DNA of 27,981 nt from WTJD01 sp964225175 (GCA_964225175.1 CAXQNK010000032.1:1-27981), one strand, 5' to 3'. Positions 7,414 through 15,595 are shown, counted from the stretch's first letter. Notes: a model not told the origin generated them from the sequence alone. Program-made: numbers and translations.

Positions 7414-8055
7414 TCAGACGATGCCCAGTTCGAATGCCTTGAGCACGGCCCGGGTACGGTCTCGCACGCCCAACTTCGACAGAATGTTGGAAACATGATT
7501 TTTAACTGTGCCCTCGGCAACGCCCAGTGAATTGGCAATCTCCTTATTGCTGTAGCCGCCCGCCATCAATCGAAGAATCTCTGTTTCTCGCTCAGTCAGC
7601 GGATCGGGGCGATCCAGGGCGTGAAAATCGGTACTCAGACCCTCGAGTCCTTTCAAAAGTCGTTCAGTCACAGCCGGCTTAACCACTGATCCCCCCGCGG
7701 AAACGGTTTTCACCGCATCGACAAGATCATCCAGAGAAACGTCTTTGAGGAGATATCCCTTTGCACCATACTGAATGCCGGCCAGGACGTATTCATCATC
7801 ATCGAAGGTTGTCAGAATGATGGTCGGTGGCAACGTATCGGCCTGCTGTAACCTGCGCAACACGTCCACGCCGGACACACCGGGCATACGCAAATCCAGG
7901 AGCATGACATCAGGCGCCGCTTCGGAGACTTTCTCAATGGCGTCTTCGCCGTCAACGGCTTCGGCAACCACCTCGATCTCTTCCGATAACTCCAAGAGGC
8001 TGCGGACCCCTTGGCGAACCAGGTTTTGATCATCGACCAACATGACTCTGATCAT
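7414..8055 (-). CDS. NarL/FixJ-family response regulator
   Basis: This 213-residue two-component regulator has an N-terminal receiver domain. D54 in MLLDLRMPG is the phosphoacceptor, DDQ at residues 8-10 forms the acidic pocket, and GYLLKD holds the conserved lysine. The C-terminal LuxR-type helix-turn-helix carries LTERETEILRLMAGGYSNKE followed by GVAEGTVKNHVSNIL. I place the start at 8055, where the ATG overlaps the histidine kinase stop as ATGA and is preceded by AAGGGGGG with seven-base spacing. A start at 8079 would lie well inside the kinase gene. Its partner is the kinase immediately upstream. The target genes are unknown; autoregulation is possible. Confidence 0.95.
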   Translation of the reverse strand: MIRVMLVDDQNLVRQGVRSLLELSEEIEVVAEAVDGEDAIEKVSEAAPDVMLLDLRMPGVSGVDVLRRLQQADTLPPTIILTTFDDDEYVLAGIQYGAKGYLLKDVSLDDLVDAVKTVSAGGSVVKPAVTERLLKGLEGLSTDFHALDRPDPLTERETEILRLMAGGYSNKEIANSLGVAEGTVKNHVSNILSKLGVRDRTRAVLKAFELGIV

Positions 8056-9212
8056 CCAATTACCCCCCTTGGGACCCATGCGTGCAGCGCAAAGCCATCG
8101 CCTGGTGCCGTCTCCAATTCAAGTTTTCCGCCCATCTGTTCCAAGCGCTCCTGCATGCCACGCAGGCCGTTACCAATCATAACTCGGTCACTGCCCTGAC
8201 CATCATCACGCGCACTCATTGCCACGATATCGCCACGGATACTTAATCTGATCCAGAGGTTGGTCGCCTGCGCGTGCCTCATGCTGTTGGTGATCATTTC
8301 CTGTGCGCACCTTAGCAGCAATCGCGCCCGGTGTGGATCCGTCATGACCTGCTCTGCCGGAAGATCAAGGTGAATATTCGGCTGTGGAATGTCCTCGACC
8401 AACACAGTCAGCGCCCGGCCAACGTCAACATGGTCGCCTTGGCGCATGTCACTGACGACTTCCCGCACGTCCGAGAGCAGCAGCTTGGCAAGGGAGTGCG
8501 CCTGCTCTACATGTTCCAGGGCCTTGCCCTCCACCAGGTGTGTGACCACCTGCAGATTGAGGGTCAACGCGGTGAGATGATGTCCCACCAGGTCGTGGAG
8601 TTCCCTCGCAATGCGCACGCGTTCCGCGATTCGGCTATTTTCTGTCAGCAATGCCTTTGTCGCTCTCAATTCCGCATTGCGAGCGCGAAGCTCGTCACGT
8701 GCTTGCTGAAGGCGTGCGGTGGCCATTGAACCGGTGAAGGCGAACAGCGACATTCCCAGAAACAGGCCGGCGCTGAGTGCCGCATTCGTGGAAGACATTT
8801 CGGGAATTCGGCTGACGACAAGCGCAAGCAGAAGGTTCTGCCCCACCAGCCAGACCGTAGAGGAGACCAAAGGCAACATCCACGGCAGGAGGCCCGAGAG
8901 AATCAGTAACAATATCCCCCCCAATGCAGATTCACTGACCGCACTCACTCCCAGCGCACAACCCGTCAGCGCCATGAGGTAAGCGATGCGACGCACGCGC
9001 GGCGCCTTGCCTGGCAGGTAACGCAAAATATTCCAGAACAGGATTCCGAACAAGCCATGGAGGATAGACCACTCCAGAATAACGCCACCCGGCAACGGCT
9101 GCTCGCGAAGTAAATCCACCAGCATCAGGGGCACCGCGGCGCAGAACCAAGTAAACAATCCAGCAATTCGCAGCAGGTTCAGCGGTTTCTGATTTGAGCC
9201 CAGCGGATGCAT
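8052..9212 (-). CDS. Sensor histidine kinase, NarL/DesK type (HisKA_3)
   Basis: This 386-residue inner-membrane sensor has five or six hydrophobic segments in residues 12-160 and no obvious periplasmic domain, so it may sense the membrane itself. A short coiled linker follows at 165-190. The HisKA_3 box is ARELHDLVGHHLTAL with phosphorylated H206. The ATPase domain shows an N-box (QEMITNSMRHA), DDGQG, and the G-box NGLRGMQERLEQMGG. The layout resembles DesK/LiaS-like kinases that pair with LuxR-type regulators. No clear SD precedes the ATG at 9212. A perfect TATAAT lies upstream. It is co-transcribed with the response regulator. Confidence 0.93.
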   Translation of the reverse strand: MHPLGSNQKPLNLLRIAGLFTWFCAAVPLMLVDLLREQPLPGGVILEWSILHGLFGILFWNILRYLPGKAPRVRRIAYLMALTGCALGVSAVSESALGGILLLILSGLLPWMLPLVSSTVWLVGQNLLLALVVSRIPEMSSTNAALSAGLFLGMSLFAFTGSMATARLQQARDELRARNAELRATKALLTENSRIAERVRIARELHDLVGHHLTALTLNLQVVTHLVEGKALEHVEQAHSLAKLLLSDVREVVSDMRQGDHVDVGRALTVLVEDIPQPNIHLDLPAEQVMTDPHRARLLLRCAQEMITNSMRHAQATNLWIRLSIRGDIVAMSARDDGQGSDRVMIGNGLRGMQERLEQMGGKLELETAPGDGFALHAWVPRGVIG

Positions 9213-9270
9213 CTGGAGTGTCAGCCTCGTTCACTCGATTAACGTGGGATAATAGCGTGTATTGAGAAAT

Positions 9271-9276
9271 ATTATA
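9271..9276 (-). promoter_or_regulatory. Candidate -10 element for the two-component operon
   Basis: On the minus strand this hexamer reads TATAAT, a perfect sigma-70 -10 box, about 59 bases before the kinase start at 9212. No good -35 box lies at the usual distance. Instead that spot is occupied by the palindrome at 9280-9295, which suggests dependence on a regulator. This is a prediction from consensus only. Confidence 0.5.
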
Positions 9277-9279
9277 TGT

Positions 9280-9295
9280 CCCCATGGTCATGGGG
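9280..9295. promoter_or_regulatory. 16-bp palindrome CCCCATG-GT-CATGGGG, candidate operator
   Basis: Perfect 7-bp half-sites separated by two bases sit immediately upstream of the minus-strand TATAAT and 33 bases before the + strand start at 9328. The two-base centre argues against an RNA hairpin and for a dimeric DNA-binding protein, perhaps the response regulator encoded next door. This is inference. Confidence 0.5.
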
Positions 9296-9327
9296 GCGGA
9301 CAGTTAATCCGAGGAGTCTCGAGGGGA

Positions 9328-9822
9328 ATGAATCACGACGTCCTCAGGTTAAACGAGGCGGATCTGGATGAAATCCATGAACTGCTGCAGCGCTACGATA
9401 TGCAATTTAAGCTGGTGACGCCGGGAGAAGAAATTCCCGGTAGTTACTGGGGCGATGAGGAAGCGGGCTTGCGTGATCACTGTCTGCTGGCGAGGCCAGA
9501 CACGCCCGTGCATTCGGTGCTGCATGAGGCCAGCCATTACATCTGCATGGATCCCAAACGGCGACAGGCACTGGATACCGACGCCGGGGGCGATTACGAC
9601 GAGGAAAACGCAGTGTGCTACCTGCAGATCCTGTTGGCGGACGAACTGGGTGACATGGGACGCAATCGGATGTTCCGAGACATGGATCAATGGGGTTACA
9701 GCTTTCGGCTGGGCAGCGCTGCACGATGGTTCGAGGATGATGCCGAGGACGCGCGGCATTGGCTCGAATCACACGCATTGATCAACCCATCCGAGAAACC
9801 TACCTGGAAAATTCGCGAGTAG
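9328..9822 (+). CDS. Conserved HExxH protein, putative zinc metallopeptidase
   Basis: This 164-residue protein has no signal peptide or membrane segment. It contains HEASH (H66, E67, H70) in the context TPVHSVLHEASHYICMD, a classical zinc-peptidase motif. A downstream DEENAV (E92/E93) could supply a gluzincin-type third ligand. The flanking sequences GSYWGDEEAGL, DYDEENAVCYLQILLAD and WGYSFRLGSAARWFE look like a strongly conserved family, which I recall only as hypothetical proteins in proteobacteria. The start at 9328 is chosen for its purine-rich leader (GAGGAG, then GAGGGGA). An ATG-less extension to 9262 lacks an SD. The gene is divergent from the two-component operon and convergent with the FHA gene ten bases away. 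Proteolysis is plausible but unproven. Confidence 0.7.
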   Translation: MNHDVLRLNEADLDEIHELLQRYDMQFKLVTPGEEIPGSYWGDEEAGLRDHCLLARPDTPVHSVLHEASHYICMDPKRRQALDTDAGGDYDEENAVCYLQILLADELGDMGRNRMFRDMDQWGYSFRLGSAARWFEDDAEDARHWLESHALINPSEKPTWKIRE

Positions 9823-9832
9823 CCCGGCGCTC

Positions 9833-10273
9833 TTAGCCCTGCAAGGGGGGAATCCAGCCGAGAGCCCAGGCCACTGCGATGGCGGCAACCACCAGACCCC
9901 CTGCGAGCATCCACGCCCGCCTCGCACCCCTCGATTCTGCGGGCTGCTCACTCAGCACGCGTTCCGGTCGCAAGCCGGGCGCCTGGAGCAGCCAGCGGCA
10001 GGCACCTGCGCGGATTTCATCTCCTGGGGCCAGTCGGGCTTCCCTGACGGGTTTGCCGTTACGCAATACCTGCTCCGAGGTGTCAAGCACCGTCAGTATG
10101 ACCCCGTCATCATTGTTGACTGCGATTTCGGCAAGCCTGTGTGTTGCTCCGGTTTGGTCGATGTAAACACCGCCATTCGGGTCCCGACCAATGTATACAG
10201 GATCTTCAAGCAGGGTCACCCGATTGATAACCGCTCCCGATGTCCCTTTGAGGCGATAGATTCCCATGTGCAA
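9833..10273 (-). CDS. Degenerate FHA-domain protein with C-terminal membrane anchor
   Basis: About 146 residues. The N-terminal 95 residues fit a forkhead-associated fold: IGRDP near the start, THRLAEI where the canonical phosphothreonine-binding SRxHAxI would be, and the conserved NG before KPVREARLAPGDEI. The usual Ser is Thr and both Arg and His are replaced, so phosphopeptide binding is doubtful. A linker precedes a membrane helix (WMLAGGLVVAAIAVAWALGW) and a very short tail, making it a tail-anchored protein. A TTG at 10273 has AGGGA seven bases upstream, whereas the ATG at 10267 is 13 away, so I favour TTG with modest confidence. It is the last gene of the pyrG-ispF run, 15 bases after ispF. 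Confidence 0.65.
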   Translation of the reverse strand: MHMGIYRLKGTSGAVINRVTLLEDPVYIGRDPNGGVYIDQTGATHRLAEIAVNNDDGVILTVLDTSEQVLRNGKPVREARLAPGDEIRAGACRWLLQAPGLRPERVLSEQPAESRGARRAWMLAGGLVVAAIAVAWALGWIPPLQG

Positions 10274-10288
10274 ATCACGTTCCCTGGC

Positions 10289-10768
10289 TTATTGGCGTTC
10301 AATCAATGCGATCGCCATCGCTGCAATGCCCTCTTCTCGACCGCAATAACCCAGCCCTTCCGTTGTCGTTGCCTTGATCGAAATACGGTCTTTTGACACA
10401 CCCATGTCAGTGGCCAGGTTAGCTAGCATCGCCACCCTGTGTGGGCCAATTCTTGGCCGTTCACACACCAGGGTCACATCAACGTTGACCACGCCCCACT
10501 GCGCGGCACGCAGGAGTTTCACTACCTTGCGCAGCAACGCCCGGCTGTCGGCGTCTCTCCATTCCTGCTCGGTGGGCGGAAAATGTTGGCCAATGTCACC
10601 CAGTGCCGCCGCACCCAATAACGCATCGCACAGTGCGTGCAACGCAACATCCCCATCCGAATGCGCCTTCAATCCACGATTGTGTGGAATCTTGACACCA
10701 CACAGAGTGACATGATCGCCGCTTTCGAATGCGTGCACATCAAAGCCCTGGCCAACCCGAATGTTCAT
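10289..10768 (-). CDS. ispF: 2-C-methyl-D-erythritol 2,4-cyclodiphosphate synthase
   Basis: IspF cyclises CDP-methylerythritol 2-phosphate to the cyclodiphosphate, releasing CMP, in the MEP isoprenoid pathway. The 159-residue sequence shows GQGFDVHAF with zinc ligands D10 and H12, then HSDGDVALHALCDALLGA with H44 nearby, and the C-terminal TTTEGLGYCGREEGIAA. All are diagnostic, and the length is normal. I place the start at 10768, where ATGA overlaps the ispD stop. An upstream in-frame start at 10801 would add an unrelated leader inside ispD. The ispD-ispF pair is translationally coupled. Confidence 0.97.
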   Translation of the reverse strand: MNIRVGQGFDVHAFESGDHVTLCGVKIPHNRGLKAHSDGDVALHALCDALLGAAALGDIGQHFPPTEQEWRDADSRALLRKVVKLLRAAQWGVVNVDVTLVCERPRIGPHRVAMLANLATDMGVSKDRISIKATTTEGLGYCGREEGIAAMAIALIERQ

Positions 10769-11481
10769 CCCGAGGGCTTCCGATGTTTTTCGCGCAGCCA
10801 ATTTTCAACAGGATGCACATCGTCCGGGTAGGTGATTTTAAGATTGGCAGAGGAGCCCATGACCAGTTTTGGCCTAGCCCCCACCAATTCCATCGCGGCG
10901 GCCTCGTCGGTTGGCTCAAAATTTTCTGAAAAACATTGTCTCAGCGCGTCGATCAGCCGCCTGATTAGGAAAAGCTGGGGGGTTTGTGCCGCCCACAACC
11001 CGCTTCGTTCGAGCGTTCGACTGCTGTTTCCGGCACCATCATCCCGCTTAAGCGTATCCCTGAGCGGCACTGCCAACAATGCCCCATCTTCACCGCCCAG
11101 CCCCTGTTTGACCAAACGTCGAAGGCAATCAGCCGGAAGGCACGGGCGAGCTGCATCATGCACCAGGACCCAATCAGCCGCCGGGTCCGAATCCTTGATG
11201 GCCAGCAATCCGTTGAGAACTGAGCGCGCGCGCGTGTCACCACCGATCGCCGTTCGAACACCGGGAAACAGTGGGGCAATCAACTCCTGGAACTGTTCAT
11301 CTTCGGGCGACAGCACCACGGTTACGCCCGACAACTGCGGCAATTCCCAGACAGCCGCGATCGAGTGCGCAAGGACTGGCCTTCCCGCCAGTGGCACATA
11401 TTGCTTCAGGAGGGCGTCACCAAATCGATGCCCTCGGCCTGCGGCAGGAATCAATGCGTGAATGACCGGATCAGCGCTCAT
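10765..11481 (-). CDS. ispD: 2-C-methyl-D-erythritol 4-phosphate cytidylyltransferase
   Basis: IspD transfers CMP from CTP to methylerythritol 4-phosphate, an early MEP pathway step. The nucleotide-binding motif PAAGRGHRFG with KQY lies at residues 12-28. Further signatures are VLVHDAARPC and AVPLRDTLKR, and the late TDEAAAMEL includes the substrate-contacting residues. The 238-residue length is normal. The ATG at 11481 directly abuts the ftsB stop (11482-11484). CTP is supplied by the pyrG product encoded upstream in the same run, a functional coincidence that is common in this synteny block. Confidence 0.97.
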   Translation of the reverse strand: MSADPVIHALIPAAGRGHRFGDALLKQYVPLAGRPVLAHSIAAVWELPQLSGVTVVLSPEDEQFQELIAPLFPGVRTAIGGDTRARSVLNGLLAIKDSDPAADWVLVHDAARPCLPADCLRRLVKQGLGGEDGALLAVPLRDTLKRDDGAGNSSRTLERSGLWAAQTPQLFLIRRLIDALRQCFSENFEPTDEAAAMELVGARPKLVMGSSANLKITYPDDVHPVENWLREKHRKPSG

Positions 11482-11772
11482 TTAATTCTCTCCCGGCTGC
11501 GGCGCGGGCACGACCTGGTAAAACTCCTCGCCCTCCTTGATCAGGCCGAGCTCTGCCCGGGCGCGCTCCTCCACCGCCTCCAATCGTTCCCTGAGATCCT
11601 CTACCTCGGCTTGGAGTTCAAAATTTCGCCGGTTGAGTTCCTCGTTCCGCTCCCGTTGCTCTTTGACGCGCTCTTCAAGCCGCCCGACCTCATTGAAACC
11701 ACCGTCTCCAAACCACAGCATGGACTGCAAAGTGATAAAGAACAGCAGAAGAATGGCGATCAGCCAGCGCAT
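11482..11772 (-). CDS. ftsB: Cell division protein FtsB
   Basis: FtsB is a small bitopic divisome protein that joins FtsL and FtsQ at the septum and helps activate septal peptidoglycan synthesis. Here it has 96 residues: a membrane helix at about 3-21 (WLIAILLLFFITLQSML), the WFGDGG turn, then a periplasmic coiled coil from about 30 to 76 (LEERVKEQRERNEELNRRN), and the ARAELGLIKEGEEFYQV end typical of FtsB. Its position between eno and ispD is the classical gammaproteobacterial one. Only seven bases separate it from the eno stop. Confidence 0.95.
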   Translation of the reverse strand: MRWLIAILLLFFITLQSMLWFGDGGFNEVGRLEERVKEQRERNEELNRRNFELQAEVEDLRERLEAVEERARAELGLIKEGEEFYQVVPAPQPGEN

Positions 11773-11779
11773 TGGGCGA

Positions 11780-13075
11780 CTAGAGCTTTAGCCCTGCAAC
11801 ATGCTTGAATGCCGATGTGCCGGCAAAGCAGGCGTCATGGCCAAGCGCCTCCTCGATCCTCAGCAATTGGTTGTATTTGGCGACCCGGTCGGAGCGGGAA
11901 AGCGACCCGGTCTTGATCTGGGTCGCCGAACACGCGACCGCCAAATCAGCGATGGTTGTATCTTCGGTTTCCCCGGAACGATGAGAGACCACCGCACCGT
12001 ATCCGGACTCCGCCGCCAGATTGATTGCCTCCAGGGTTTCGGACAGGGTCCCGATCTGGTTTAGCTTGATCAATATCGCGTTAGCGATGCCCTGATCGAT
12101 TCCCCTTCGAAAAATTTCGGTATTGGTGACGAACAAATCGTCTCCTACGAGCTGACAATGTGCACCGGACAACTCGGTGTGCACAGCCCAACCTGCCCAA
12201 TCATTTTCCGCCAGTCCGTCTTCCACGGTAATGATCGGATACTGCTGAATCCAGCCCTCGAGATACTCGGCAAATTCCGCTGACTCAAAACTTCGATTTT
12301 CTGAGTCAAAAACATACTTCCCCTCCCGATAGAACTCTGACGATGCCACATCAAGTCCAAGAAAAACCTGCTGACCAATGGCATAACCAGCCTTTTCTAC
12401 GGCTTCAAGTATGACTTCGACTGCAGACTCGTTCGAGGACAAGTCCGGTGCAAAACCACCCTCGTCACCCACCGCGGTGCTGAGCCCCATCTTGTGCAGG
12501 ACGGCCTTGAGCGCATGAAATACCTCTGTGCCACATCGCAGCGATTCTGAAAAGGAGTCGAACCCCAAGGGCAAGATCATGAATTCCTGCATATCAACGC
12601 TGTTGTCTGCATGTGCACCGCCATTGATGATGTTCATCATGGGCACGGGTAACGTCAGCTTTTCCACGTTCTGAAGACGCGACCACAGCGGTCGGCCCTC
12701 TTCAGCGGCCATTGCGTGTGCGGCAGCCATGGAAACGCCCAGCAGGGCATTGGCGCCCAATCGGCTTTTGTTGGGCGTTCCATCAAGCTCGATGAGCCGT
12801 CGATCCAGATTCGCCTGGTCAGAGACATCCACGCCCGCGAGCGCCGCTGCAATTTCGCCATTTACGTGCTCGACTGCCTTGAGCACACCCCGCCCAAGGA
12901 ATCTGGAGGCGTTACCGTCACGCAATTCAATCGCTTCGTGCTCACCTGTTGAGGCGCCCGAGGGCACGGCAGCCCGACCAAAGGCTCCGGATTCCAGGGT
13001 GATGTCCACCTCAACGGTGGGATTGCCTCGCGAATCCAGGACCTCACGCCCACGCATGGATCTTATTTGTGTCAT
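11780..13075 (-). CDS. eno: Enolase
   Basis: Enolase interconverts 2-phosphoglycerate and phosphoenolpyruvate and is also a component of the RNA degradosome in many gammaproteobacteria. The 431-residue sequence is full length. It contains the N-terminal GREVLDSRGNPTVEVD, the flexible loop GASTGEHEA, INGGAHADNSVDMQEFMI, the catalytic region VGDEGGFAPDL, LIKLNQIGTLSET with the catalytic lysine, and SHRSGETEDTTIADLAV. The ATG at 13075 is preceded by AAAGGA with six-base spacing. Its product PEP is a substrate for KdsA, encoded just upstream. Confidence 0.98.
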   Translation of the reverse strand: MTQIRSMRGREVLDSRGNPTVEVDITLESGAFGRAAVPSGASTGEHEAIELRDGNASRFLGRGVLKAVEHVNGEIAAALAGVDVSDQANLDRRLIELDGTPNKSRLGANALLGVSMAAAHAMAAEEGRPLWSRLQNVEKLTLPVPMMNIINGGAHADNSVDMQEFMILPLGFDSFSESLRCGTEVFHALKAVLHKMGLSTAVGDEGGFAPDLSSNESAVEVILEAVEKAGYAIGQQVFLGLDVASSEFYREGKYVFDSENRSFESAEFAEYLEGWIQQYPIITVEDGLAENDWAGWAVHTELSGAHCQLVGDDLFVTNTEIFRRGIDQGIANAILIKLNQIGTLSETLEAINLAAESGYGAVVSHRSGETEDTTIADLAVACSATQIKTGSLSRSDRVAKYNQLLRIEEALGHDACFAGTSAFKHVAGLKL

Positions 13076-13109
13076 CAGAAATCCTTTGAAAAAATTTGAT
13101 GAGAATGAA

Positions 13110-13943
13110 CTAGTCGATCTGCTCTAGCCAGCGGCCTTTCTTGGCTGCGTGATCAATGTCACGCAGTACAGTAAGCAATTCTTCCATGAGTGGTAATGGC
13201 CAGGCATTTGGCCCATCACTCAGGGCTTTCGCAGGGTCGGGGTGGGTTTCCATGAACAGCCCGGAAACGCCGACCGCCACGGCCGCCCTGGCCAAAACCG
13301 GAACAAATTCCCGCTGACCGCCAGACACATTGCCCTGCCCTCCGGGCAACTGCACCGAGTGGGTAGCATCAAAGACCACTGGACAATTGGTTTGTCGCAT
13401 CACAGCCAGCGAGCGCATGTCCGACACGAGGTTGTTATAGCCGAAGGACGTCCCTCGCTCGCAGACCAGTATCTGTTCATTGCCAACGGCCCGGGCCTTT
13501 TCGACGACGTTCCTCATCTCCCACGGCGAGAGGAACTGTCCTTTCTTGAGGTTCAGCGGACGCCCTGCCCTCGCGGCGCGTTGAATAAAATTGGTTTGTC
13601 TGCACAAAAATGCCGGCGTTTGCAGCACATCTGCAACCTCGGCGACCTCGGACATTTCGGTGTCCTCGTGGACGTCCGTGAGGACGGGCACACCGACCTG
13701 CCGTTTGACTTCGGCCAGGATACGCAGACCTTCTGTCGCACCCGGCCCCCTGAAACTGCCCGCCGATGACCGATTGGCCTTATCGAAGGAAGATTTAAAG
13801 ATAAATGGAATACCCAGCCTGGAGGTCATTTCCTTGAGGCTGCCAGCCGTATCGACCGCCAGTTGCTCAGACTCGATGACACAGGGCCCGGCAATCAGAA
13901 ATACGGGATGGTCCAATCCGACTTCAAATCCGCACAGGTTCAC
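13110..13943 (-). CDS. kdsA: 3-deoxy-8-phosphooctulonate synthase (KDO8P synthase)
   Basis: KdsA condenses PEP with arabinose 5-phosphate to give KDO 8-phosphate for LPS inner core. The 277-residue sequence carries FLIAGPCVIES, IFKSSFDKANRSS, VPVLTDVHE, VCERGTSFGYNNLVSDMRSL and VVFDATHSVQLPGG. C21 in AGPC falls where metal-dependent (class II) enzymes such as Aquifex KdsA have a metal-binding cysteine and E. coli KdsA has asparagine. Candidate further ligands are the H in DATHS, the E in METHPDP and the D in SDGPNAWP. So a metal-dependent enzyme is inferred. The start is GTG at 13943, overlapping the pyrG stop as GTGA, with GAGGT nine bases upstream. Confidence 0.96.
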   Translation of the reverse strand: MNLCGFEVGLDHPVFLIAGPCVIESEQLAVDTAGSLKEMTSRLGIPFIFKSSFDKANRSSAGSFRGPGATEGLRILAEVKRQVGVPVLTDVHEDTEMSEVAEVADVLQTPAFLCRQTNFIQRAARAGRPLNLKKGQFLSPWEMRNVVEKARAVGNEQILVCERGTSFGYNNLVSDMRSLAVMRQTNCPVVFDATHSVQLPGGQGNVSGGQREFVPVLARAAVAVGVSGLFMETHPDPAKALSDGPNAWPLPLMEELLTVLRDIDHAAKKGRWLEQID

Positions 13944-15595
13944 AAGTTGGCAACCTCTGCCGTTGATGTGCGCTCCTGCACCGCCAGTGCCGCCTCGACA
14001 AACCCGGTGAAAAGGGGGTGACCCTCGCGTGGCGTGGACGTGAATTCAGGATGAAATTGACACGCAAGGAACCACGGATGTCCAGGAAGCTCTACGATTT
14101 CCACCAGGCTCCCATCCATAGAGTGACCGGACAGGCGCATACCCTGCTGCCGGATGATTTCTGCATAGCGGTTATTGAATTCATAACGATGCCGGTGCCG
14201 CTCACGGATAACGTCTTCTCCATACATTTTGCGTGCAAGACTGTCCGGCTCCAGCTGGCACTCCTGTGCCCCAAGGCGCATGGTGCCGCCCATGTCAGAT
14301 TGTTCAGTGCGCACTTCAACCTCCCCGGAATCATCAAGCCATTCGGTGATCAGCCCAATCACGGGATGCGGACTTCCAGGCTCGATCTCAGTGCTGTTGG
14401 CGCCCTCCAGGCCACAACAATTTCTCGCGAACTCGACCACCGCTGCCTGCATTCCAAAACAGATTCCCAGGTACGGAATTTGGTGTTCTCTCGCGAAACG
14501 GATAGCCGCCACCTTGCCCTCAAAACCTCGTTCGCCAAAGCCCCCGGGAACCAGGATGGCATCCACCGACTCCAGGCACTGGTTACCCTCTCTCTCGATG
14601 TCCTCGGACTCGAGCGCAAGAATATTCACCTTAATGCGGCTCCTCAAGCCGCCATGCTGCAGCGCTTCGGTGAGCGACTTGTAGGCATCGGCATGATTGA
14701 CATATTTTCCCACCATGGCCACCGTGACCTCGTGTTCGGTGTTCTCCATACAGTCGACCACCGCCTTCCAGTCCGACAGATCTGCTTCAGAATCAACTTC
14801 AAGACCCAAGCGCTCGATGACGATTTCATCGAGACCCTGCTCATGCAAGAGCATGGGTATTTCGTAAATGCCATGTCGCGCGTCGAGGGCCGACATGACG
14901 GCTTTCTTGGGCACATTAGTGAACAGGGCGATTTTTGCCCGCTCGTCCTCAGAGATTTCGTTTTCGCAGCGACACAGCAACACATCAGGTTGAATTCCAA
15001 TGGAACGCAGCTCTTTCACCGAGTGCTGCGTGGGCTTGGTTTTGGTCTCATTAGCCGCCTTGATATATGGGACGAGCGTCAGGTGGATGAACATGGCGTC
15101 TCGACCATATTCCACGCCGAGCTGACGGATGGCTTCGAGAAACGGTAACGACTCGATATCGCCAACCGTGCCTCCAATTTCAATCATCGCGACGTCGAAA
15201 CCCTCCGCCGCGTTTAGAACGCTGCTCTTTATTTCGTCGGTAATGTGGGGGATGACCTGAACTGTCCCGCCCAGGTAGTCGCCTCTGCGCTCCTTGGCAA
15301 TGACGTTGTTATAGATTCGCCCAGTCGTGTAATTGTTCAATTGGCTCATGCGTGTTCGCACGAACCGCTCGTAATGACCGAGATCGAGATCCGTCTCAGC
15401 GCCATCCTCAGTAACAAACACCTCTCCGTGCTGGAACGGGCTCATGGTGCCGGGATCGACATTGATGTAAGGGTCGAGTTTGACCAGCGTGACTTTGAGT
15501 CCGCGTGATTCAAGGATCGCCGCGAGTGCGGCAGCGGACAGGCCCTTCCCGAGAGAAGATACCACGCCGCCTGTGACGAAAACGAGTGCTGCCAT
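13940..15595 (-). CDS. pyrG: CTP synthase
   Basis: CTP synthase aminates UTP to CTP using glutamine. The 551-residue form has the N-terminal synthase domain (VFVTGGVVSSLGKGLSAA, DPYINVDPGTMSPFQHGEVF, IEIGGTVGDIES) and the C-terminal class I glutaminase, with nucleophile C379 in YLGICFGMQ and FHPEFTSTP near the end. I prefer the ATG at 15595, which matches family N-termini and has AGG seven bases upstream. The in-frame ATG at 15610 would add only five residues and lacks an SD. It is the first gene of the kdsA-eno-ftsB-ispDF run, and a perfect TATAAT lies about 40 bases upstream. Confidence 0.97.
   Translation of the reverse strand: MAALVFVTGGVVSSLGKGLSAAALAAILESRGLKVTLVKLDPYINVDPGTMSPFQHGEVFVTEDGAETDLDLGHYERFVRTRMSQLNNYTTGRIYNNVIAKERRGDYLGGTVQVIPHITDEIKSSVLNAAEGFDVAMIEIGGTVGDIESLPFLEAIRQLGVEYGRDAMFIHLTLVPYIKAANETKTKPTQHSVKELRSIGIQPDVLLCRCENEISEDERAKIALFTNVPKKAVMSALDARHGIYEIPMLLHEQGLDEIVIERLGLEVDSEADLSDWKAVVDCMENTEHEVTVAMVGKYVNHADAYKSLTEALQHGGLRSRIKVNILALESEDIEREGNQCLESVDAILVPGGFGERGFEGKVAAIRFAREHQIPYLGICFGMQAAVVEFARNCCGLEGANSTEIEPGSPHPVIGLITEWLDDSGEVEVRTEQSDMGGTMRLGAQECQLEPDSLARKMYGEDVIRERHRHRYEFNNRYAEIIRQQGMRLSGHSMDGSLVEIVELPGHPWFLACQFHPEFTSTPREGHPLFTGFVEAALAVQERTSTAEVANL

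Noticed and set aside
9280..9295. The dyad as an intrinsic terminator
   Set aside because: A two-base centre cannot form a stable loop and there is no T-run; it sits upstream of genes on both strands.
14018..15148. A 376-codon open frame on the + strand opposite pyrG
   Set aside because: Fully antisense to a confident CTP synthase gene; no domain is recognisable.
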